Shown: piece by piece, positions 56,982-64,000 of the stretch | How positions within the stretch are numbered: position 1 is the stretch's first letter | Layout: each line of letters starts with the position of its first letter | Notes under the pieces: model-generated | Told to the model about the DNA's origin: nothing | Databases searched by the model: none | Seen by the model: only the letters and a program-made list of their open reading frames with translations | Translations under genes and position numbers: made by a program | Assembly: GCA_033064195.1 (NCBI GenBank) | Contig: JARBJD010000148.1 | Span: 62,001-126,000 of the forward strand | Direction: 5' to 3' | From: Blattamonas nauphoetae | Taxonomy: Eukaryota; Preaxostyla; Oxymonadida | Length of the DNA stretch: 64,000 nt

Positions 56982-57108
56982 GATACTGCTGAGTGGTTTG
57001 ATATCTCGTGGATGAGAGAGTATATTCGGGTGCTTTTGCGAACAAAAATGCCTTTTGTCAAATTTTGAACACTAAATGATTGTAATTCACACAATAAGAA
57101 AGGAAATA

Positions 57109-57610
57109 TCAAACCGCTGTGATGAGTGGGAACACGGAAGGTGACTCATCATCCATCATTGTTACATCGTTTGAACACGCTTCAAACCAACCTCTGGCGC
57201 GCTCTTCGAGGAAGTTTTCACGCGAACGCACAGAAACTGACTGGAAATGTGTTGGCGACGATTGATTGACGGGTGACATGGGTCGAGGGAAGACGAAAGG
57301 CTCAAACGACGGAAGATCGATCTGTCGTGTTGGTGTTGCTTGAGGAAGCAAATCCAAACCCTCAATTTCATGGGACAGAGGTAACTTGATCGGCTTCTTG
57401 AGAAACAAGGTAAGAGCTTTTGATCTCCGGTGATGAATCAAAGTAGGATGTATCTAGGGCGTTTATTTCCACATGAACAATAATAATCAGCCAGACACGA
57501 TGAATAGGGCGTTTTTCCTTTTGGGCGCGAAACTGCCGATACTTCGGATTCATGAGTTTATCAGGTCCTCGACGTCCTTTCATTGGATTCCAATCTTCCT
57601 GATCATCCAT
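57109..57610 (-). CDS. Small hypothetical protein
   Basis: Start ATG 57610 gives MDDQEDWNPMKGRRGPDKL then NPKYRQFRAQKEKRPIH; the end, in another frame, reads LPLSHEIEGLDLLPQATPTR ... ESPSVFPLITAV and stops at 57109. At least one short intron in about 57510-57400 must join them, but several GT..AG choices exist. Its start and that of VPS45 are divergent, 66 bp apart, so they share a promoter region. Confidence 0.5.
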
Positions 57611-57676
57611 TTCAACCACAGAGACCCCTCGTTAATATTTCTGTCAAAACAAGATCCGACCGTAATTAATTCACTC

Positions 57677-59981
57677 ATGCATTCAACACACTCAACGTTC
57701 CTCATCGAGGCGTGCCGAAGCTATATCCTCGATGCCATCAAAGGAGATGAGATGAAAATTCTCCTTGTGGATGACGCCTCGGTATTCGTCGCTTCTTCTC
57801 ATTCTCACTACAAAAGAGCTCCATCATTTCTTTAGTCATTGGACAAACAGAAATATTACAGCACAATGTCCTCCTTATCCAACGGTTATCCGATCTCAAT
57901 CGCGAACGTCTTCCAACAATGCAGGCTGTCGCCTTCATTTTCCCGACAAGCATGAATATCGAACAGCTGTCGAAGGAGCTTCGTGAACCGTTATACAAGG
58001 ATTATCGCATATGTGTGATTTAATTGATTTCATCCCATCTTTCCTTCAGTTTTCATTGGTGGCGTCAGAAACGAAGATCTTGACGAACTCGCAGGCACCG
58101 ATGCGAAGGAAGTTGTGTCACATGTTCGAGTTTGTGTCCATCGCTTGTTATTTTCTGTTTAGGAGGATTGGTGCAACTTCCACGCGATTAGTCCAACACT
58201 TTTCACCGCCATTCCACTCACTCTCGCAACACCAGAATCTCTCCATGTCCCACCGATCGCATCATTAATCTACTCAATCCCTCTTCATTGTACGAAGACA
58301 CGCGTATCGAATGACCAAATCACAACCTTTAGAAATTGGTCAGCGTCGGTATGATCGCCTTTTTCTCACCGGCTCAGATCGCATCGTCAATGCTCTCACA
58401 ATTCCTCCGTCCGACCTTTATCAGATATGTTGGGAAGTCACCAATCTGTACTCAGCTTGCAGATCATGTTTGGGATCATATTGACAGGAATGACGCCCTC
58501 TGGAAAGGAAAGCAATTCAAACCCTGCCAACTTGTCATTTTTGATCGCCGTGAGGATCCAGTTACCCCTCTCTTGTTCAATGTCTGTTATCTTCCCTTCT
58601 ATTGCATTATATAGTGGAACTATGCGTCCATGCTCAACGACGTCTTCGGACTTGAAGAGCAAATGTGTCTGATTGTCAAAAAAGGGAAATTCGCACCTGA
58701 TCCCGACCAACCAGTCTGTTTTTACTATTTTCCTGCAAATTTTGAATAGCCTGCTGTTTTTTCACCAGTTTACGATTCGTTCTTCGCCGAGAATTTCGAC
58801 ACTGATCTTCCCACCCTCTGCGAGACAATTCAGAAGTTTGCAAAGGAATACCAAACCAAGAACAAGGAAGGGCGTCAATCAAATTTCGAGTCTGTCGAGG
58901 TATCTTCATTCTACTTCGTCATCTCCATCTTTCTCTCCCACTCAAAGGACATGATGGCGTACCTTGACACGATCCCAGAATTCAAGAGAATGGGCTCGTC
59001 TGTCCAAAAGCACTTTGAAACTGTCGAAGCACTCACTCAACGCATCGGTCGTCGAAACCTCTATGACGTGTGACCCATTTTATAATTATTGATCACCTTG
59101 ACTACGGCAGATTTCTGAGGTCCAACAGCATCTCGCTTGCATAGACAGTCATTCAGAAGCTGTGAGACTCGTCGAAGGAGCTCTCAATGACAATCAGAAC
59201 GATCTGAATGATAAACTGAACATTGTATGGTTTCTCTTGGATTCAATCCGTTTCTATCAACTTTTTCGGATTTATTATCTTCTTTCTTTGATCTACTTCC
59301 TTCTTAATGTCCTTTTTCTTGTCCAGGTCATGCTCTACGCTCTCCGATACGAAACAACACAAGGAAACCGTATCAAAGAATTCAAATCAGCCTTAGAATC
59401 TGAGGGTTGTGAAAATGCGTCTGCTGTTGATGCATTACTCGAGTTTGCGGGCCATGAACAGAGATCCGGCGATCTCTTCAAGACGAAGACAGCCCTTGAT
59501 AAATTCAAGACAAAGCTGACTCAACGATTCAAAGACGTTAAGAATGTTCTCCAGCAGCACACTCCCCTCATTTACGATGGTTTTTCCCATCATTTTCTTC
59601 ATATGTCGATCTCTCCCCTAATCCTCAGTCGTGGAACAATTACTTGATCAGAAACTCCCTTCAACCACATTCGCCCAAAAAGCTGTTCGATTCTATCAAT
59701 TTCGTGTCTGTTCCCACTTTTTCACCATTTTTCTTCATCCAGACCGCCCAAGGTGAACCTGAGCCCAAAAACATCGTCATTTTCATTGTCGGCGGTGCTA
59801 CGTTTGAAGAGGTATCGATTTCCCCCTTTTATTTTGATTTTTCCCCTTTTTCAAGTCTTCATGCTTCAACACAATGAGGGAGAAGGGTATTAATGTGTTT
59901 GTCGGTGGCACGCATATGTCAAGCAACAGCAAGTTCATCAGCACTGTGTCTGAGTATGGGAGGCTCACAGGACGACGATAA
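57677..59981 (+). CDS. VPS45: VPS45, Sec1/Munc18-family vesicle fusion regulator, 585 aa
   Basis: Thirteen exons join in phase to 1758 nt: 57677-57781, 57817-58012, 58050-58129, 58163-58348, 58378-58581, 58615-58713, 58750-58899, 58948-59067, 59111-59224, 59327-59579, 59629-59684, 59743-59811, 59856-59981. Length fits the family (yeast and human about 570-577). Diagnostic pieces are MKILLVDDAS, SLVIGQTEILQ, LVIFDRREDPVTPLL, DLNDKLNIVMLYALRYE, RGDLF-like SGDLFKTK, and NIVIFIVGGATFEE before GINVFVGGT. VPS45 binds Tlg2/syntaxin-16-type SNAREs and controls endosome-TGN fusion. Introns are 29-102 nt; the fourth is only 29 nt. A single-copy housekeeping gene, useful for species placement. Confidence 0.92.
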
Positions 59982-60227
59982 GATGGTGGGGAGGGGATGA
60001 GAGGAGAGGAAGAGAGGATTTTATTCTGTGGACGGTTTTTCATCTCAATATGTCATATTTTCGATCATACCAGACACAAGACACGAAATTGGGAGGTATT
60101 TATCATGGTGGATTGCTCACTCCAACAGATGGAAAGGATTGTGTTTTGATCGACGTCCCACTCATAATTCAGACGTTCACATCGTTTCCAAAGTTGTGAA
60201 AACCTCAAAACTTCTTCATTTTTCATC

Positions 60228-63200
60228 ATGAGTCGCTTCTCACCATCCAAAGATCGTCGAATTGGACAGGCGACATCCACAAGATCCCGCTCATCTCTTT
60301 CCCAAAATGCCGTTAATTCCCAACAGGTTGGCCCCCCAAAAGGAACTTTTACTGACGAAGAGCTTGCTGAGAAATCTAAACGACTGAGTGTATGATTTCT
60401 TCACATTTCAACATCTCAAACCAGGAAACTCACACCATTGCGACACGAGAAGCAATCAAAGCTAATACATCACGAATTATTGCCGCGAAACTCAAGGGTA
60501 CCGTCTTCACTACTTTTATTTCCCTTATTTCCCAGTTCTTGGAACACAGTCAGCATCCGATCCATTTGAAGAAGATACCAAACTATGGAAGAAGAGTTCA
60601 CAGATCAACGCTCAACTGAAGGAACTCCAACAGGAGAAGCACGGTGGGGGTTCGTATTCATCAGTCCCATCCCACGCCAAAAGACAGGAGAAGCTCTGGA
60701 AATTGACGCTTCCCATAAAACCTGACAGTGATGCGACATTGTCCCTAAATGATCAAATAATCGACCAAGCTCGTACAGAATTTGCTGTCCATTATTTGGA
60801 AACATCAAATATCCCTCCGACCCATGACAACATCAACTTGATCCGCGATCGAATAAAGATCGGAAAAGAGAATGTTCAACTTAGGACACTTTCACGTGGC
60901 TACCTGGAGAACTCTATTTTAATAGAAGCCAGCGGAATTAGGGATATTGGAGAAGTTCTTCAGCGAAAATCTCAGGACACAGTTAAACATGTGATCAAAG
61001 TCGCCTCGATGAATGAATTGGCGCCCTTATCTGGTTCAGCGTCTCCGATGGGTCAATCAAGCTCAACACAATCGTTTGCCCAATCTCCATCCGGTACATC
61101 ACGTCAAAGGGCCATCGAAAGATTGGAAAAACGGGAGGCAAAGAAAAAGCAAGATTCGACGTCTTTAAAGATCCAATTAGCGAATGACCCAACACACGTG
61201 AAGAGAATGAGCAATGGGCTGCTCTTACCAAACGAATGGCTCCATGAAGTGCCTGATATCTCATCTCACCTGTACACGCAGACTGTGTCGAGGATGGACG
61301 ACCATTGGGAGTTCCAAAGGCATCAGCAGATGGAAAGAGGGGAGAAGACACCCGATGGGAAAAGAAGGAGAGGGGCGGAGAAGAGACAGCATCTGAATGA
61401 ACAAGAAAGATGGAGGAGGAAGATCCGAACAAAGGATCAACCAATGTTCGTAAATGACATGAACAAACCAAAAAGCGAGGATCTATTGGAGAGGGAGAGG
61501 AGGACTAGAGAGCAACAACAACAACTCGAAACAAAGCAGGTTATGTTCGACAGAATCCATCGGATGAAGGAGGAAAAAAGTTACCTGAAGGGGGAATCGA
61601 AGCCCCCTTTGGATGGTACAGCCAAAGCAAAAGAACAACACGATCCCACACACACTGTCATCCTTTCCGAAGACCCACAAATCATGAAAACGGCCAACAC
61701 TCCTCTCCCAACTGCGAAATCGATGACATCAGGCACGGCATCTGCTCTGATCTCAGCGATGAACACGACACGCCCTGACAACACCCCAACACGACGCGAA
61801 ACCATCGGAGAATCATTTTTGGGGCATTTGGCGTCACTGGACTTGATCATCTCGCCAGAACTGATCGAGCGAGTGTGGGTGGAGTTTGGGCATCCTGGGG
61901 AGGACGTGGCTGAAGACACAAAATCGCAGACTGGACACGTCTCGTTCGAAATGGCATCGACTCACTCGATTTCCAACCACTCCAATCATCAGTCACTCCC
62001 AATTCCTTCTCCTTCACCCTCTCTCCCCCTCCTCCAAGCTCTCCAAATCGACACACTGGGTGACGATCAACAACCTCTCAATTCCGACTCCGATTCTCCC
62101 CACAACGTGATCCAATCGTCTTCAATGCTCGCAAAGCAAGCCAAAGACAAACAAGCAACAGCAGCGTTCATGCTGGCATCTTCCAAATCCCCCAACGTGT
62201 ACCTTCGATTCAAACAGATTTTGGAGAACGACGAAGCAGCCAAGGGTGGACACTTGCCGTCCGCTGGGATGATGTGGGAGTGGATTGAGCAGCATTTTGT
62301 GTATCCGTTCAGTTTGAGGGATGACAGAGAGTTGAATAGTGAGTATTTGAGTTATATCAAAAGGAAGAGAAGATCACGGGTGGGAGTGAGAGAGAAGGAG
62401 ATTAGGGAAGAAGAGGAGGAGGAGAGAGTGAATGAAGATGTGACGAGTGAAGAGTATTGGATGCGACAGCTCAAACAGATGCAGGACGAGATTGAGAGAG
62501 AGCAGAGAGAGATCCGACTTGAGCTTGACGAGGCACAAACACAAAACACAGCCAAACCAACATCGTCAATGTCTGGCGACACCTTCTCGTCTTTCTCTCT
62601 CTCCACTTCCCAATTCTCAAAAAAACACGAACACACCGAAACACTCCATCCGATCACCAATCGCGATGCCGAGGAAAATGACGAAGAAGACGACTCTGCT
62701 TCGTTCGACGAGCTCCGCACAATCGTCCCCGACCCAACACCCGACGAGCTCTCCGTGTATCTCAAAGCGTTTGTTGCTGAGTTTCCATTTGATCGGCTGA
62801 ATCATCGTGTGAATCGACAGTTCGTCACAACAGCGATTCATCTTCTGCACCATCCACTCTTCAACAGAACACTCCGAATGACCATCCGACTTGTGTATTT
62901 CCTGTTTGTCATGCCTCTCTTCTTCCCCACTGTCGAGCCATCCAACCCACAAATTCCGAAATATGGGGCAGACCGGTTCGGATACAACGACGACCCAACA
63001 TGGATGGATCCACGCTTCTCGTTCTGCTTCATGTCGAACGCAGACAAAGAACAGTTCATCTCCGAACTCTCTCCCCCTCTCCGCTTGCTTCTCGAAGAAA
63101 CGCCACATTCAATCCATGTCATCTCTCATCCACCCACTGATCATCAAACTCCACAGAAAAGAGCAACATCTTCCGTCACAAGTGTCCGACTTGTCACTGT

Positions 63201-64000
63201 CCCAAAAGGAGCCAAGAGAGGAGGAGAGAGATATGGACAGCAGGAAGAGGATGATGAAAGGGAGGAGAACGTGTTTCAGATGGAGACGAGGGAGGAAGAG
63301 GGAGGCAGACCACTCACACCCGTCTTTCAAGACGACGAAACTGATTTTGGTCACATTGTGGGCAATGTCGCGTTCAAACAACACAAACCAGCTCGACTGG
63401 ACATTCACACCGACTCGAAAGTTGAACTGTACACTCCATCGCGCTCCCCTTTCTATCCTCCCGTCTCCCCACAAATCGTTCTGTCGTTGATTTCTCCGAC
63501 ATCTGTGAACAGCCGACACTTCCCCCCTCACACTGCACACAGTCAGCATTTCCCACTCTCGCCGGCGATGGAGACGATGCGAGCAGTGGCTTCCTCTTCA
63601 CCGTTCTCAGCTCTTCCTGAAGTCATCCCTCCTTTCTCATCTTCGTTGATTGACCAGACGTTCTTGTCTCTCGCCCATTCCTTCGCTCCTCTCTTCCAAC
63701 TCATCTCCTCCTTCCGCGAGGCCGGTTTGACCCTCTTTCTTCCACTTGCCATCCTCGCCATTCAGAGCATCACACGCGCTGTTCTCGAACGGACTTACGG
63801 AACAGGCATTTCTGAAAACAAAAGCAAGTTGGACGGCTGCATCGAATGGAAGTTCACGCTCAAACAGATCACTCACTTTCTGTCTTCTGTTTTCGATCCA
63901 TCCAAATCAGCTCAACGCTTCTCGGCGCTTGAATCGTCCATCCAGTCCATCACTCTCCTTTCACACGAAGGCCCCCGACAATCTCAGAACAGGATGTCGA
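60228..64000 (+). CDS. Large hypothetical protein, open at the right edge (3' partial)
   Basis: Exons 60228-60389, 60425-60497 and 60536 onward join in phase (introns 35 and 38 nt) and the last exon stays open to base 64000, over 1200 aa in all. The N-terminus is Ser/Arg-rich (MSRFSPSKDRRIGQ), followed by a helical region (LAEKSKRLS ... AREAIKANTSRIIAAKLK), long charged coiled-coil-like stretches (about 61300-61600 and 62340-62540), acidic linkers, and folded-looking segments such as YLKAFVAEFPFDRLNHRVNR with a hydrophobic helix (RLVYFLFVMPLFF) near 62890 and another near 63740 (LTLFLPLAILAIQSI). No known family is recognised. It lies 246 bp after VPS45 on the same strand. Confidence 0.7.

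Noticed and set aside
1-64000. CRISPR arrays, bacterial operons, Shine-Dalgarno sites
   Set aside because: Spliceosomal introns and gene content are eukaryotic; the only short regular repeats are those in transposon ends.

Overview
The window is eukaryotic nuclear DNA, most likely from a microbial flagellate. Genes are cut by very short GT..AG introns (mostly 29-50 nt), intergenic gaps are small, and TAA, TAG and TGA all act as stops. The expanded Arm-like family (about 357 aa per copy), the receptor-like pseudokinase with a beta-helix-type ectodomain, and the tiny introns recall the oxymonad Blattamonas (Preaxostyla, Metamonada). That placement is from memory and is an inference.

Layout. 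1-3.7 kb: 3' end of a gene joining a pseudokinase-like kinase domain to about 15 CxxC..H zinc fingers; eight introns of 30-42 nt lie in its first 840 bases. 6.5-10 kb: a member of the Arm-like family on the minus strand, split by a 2.4-kb DNA transposon (4-bp target duplication ACGT, 27-bp TIRs, one spliced transposase gene of an unrecognised family). 10.1-13.1 kb: a hAT-like element (perfect 8-bp target duplication) whose interior looks like spliced host-type gene sequence rather than transposase. 13.35-18.16 kb: a DIRS-type tyrosine-recombinase retroelement. 18.9-26.5 kb: a GPI-type surface protein, a small two-helix membrane protein with a proline-rich tail, and a 1688-aa transcription factor with a textbook fungal-type Zn2Cys6 cluster that appears only when three introns are removed. 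26.7-33.1 and 49.2-52.6 kb: five intact Arm-like paralogues, each with a CCCATAA motif 26-28 nt before the ATG, separated by decayed copies.

33.84-48.93 kb is one 15.09-kb Mutator-like (MULE) element: 323-bp TIRs with tandem repeats, a perfect 9-bp target duplication, an intact 665-aa MULE transposase at the right end, and a cargo of host-type gene fragments (beta-helix surface protein, receptor pseudokinase, DOCK-family DHR-1 protein) plus a nested 5.1-kb TIR-bounded element holding a large decayed gene. The paralogous locus at 50.59 kb preserves the empty site. 52.92-53.89 kb is a short hAT-type element with an 8-bp target duplication. 53.9-64 kb is quiet host DNA: a large minus-strand protein, a small minus-strand protein, VPS45 (585 aa, 12 introns) and a large protein open to the window edge.

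The central theme is repeated insertion of several DNA-transposon types into and around an expanding gene family, with paralogues in the same window serving as empty-site controls.
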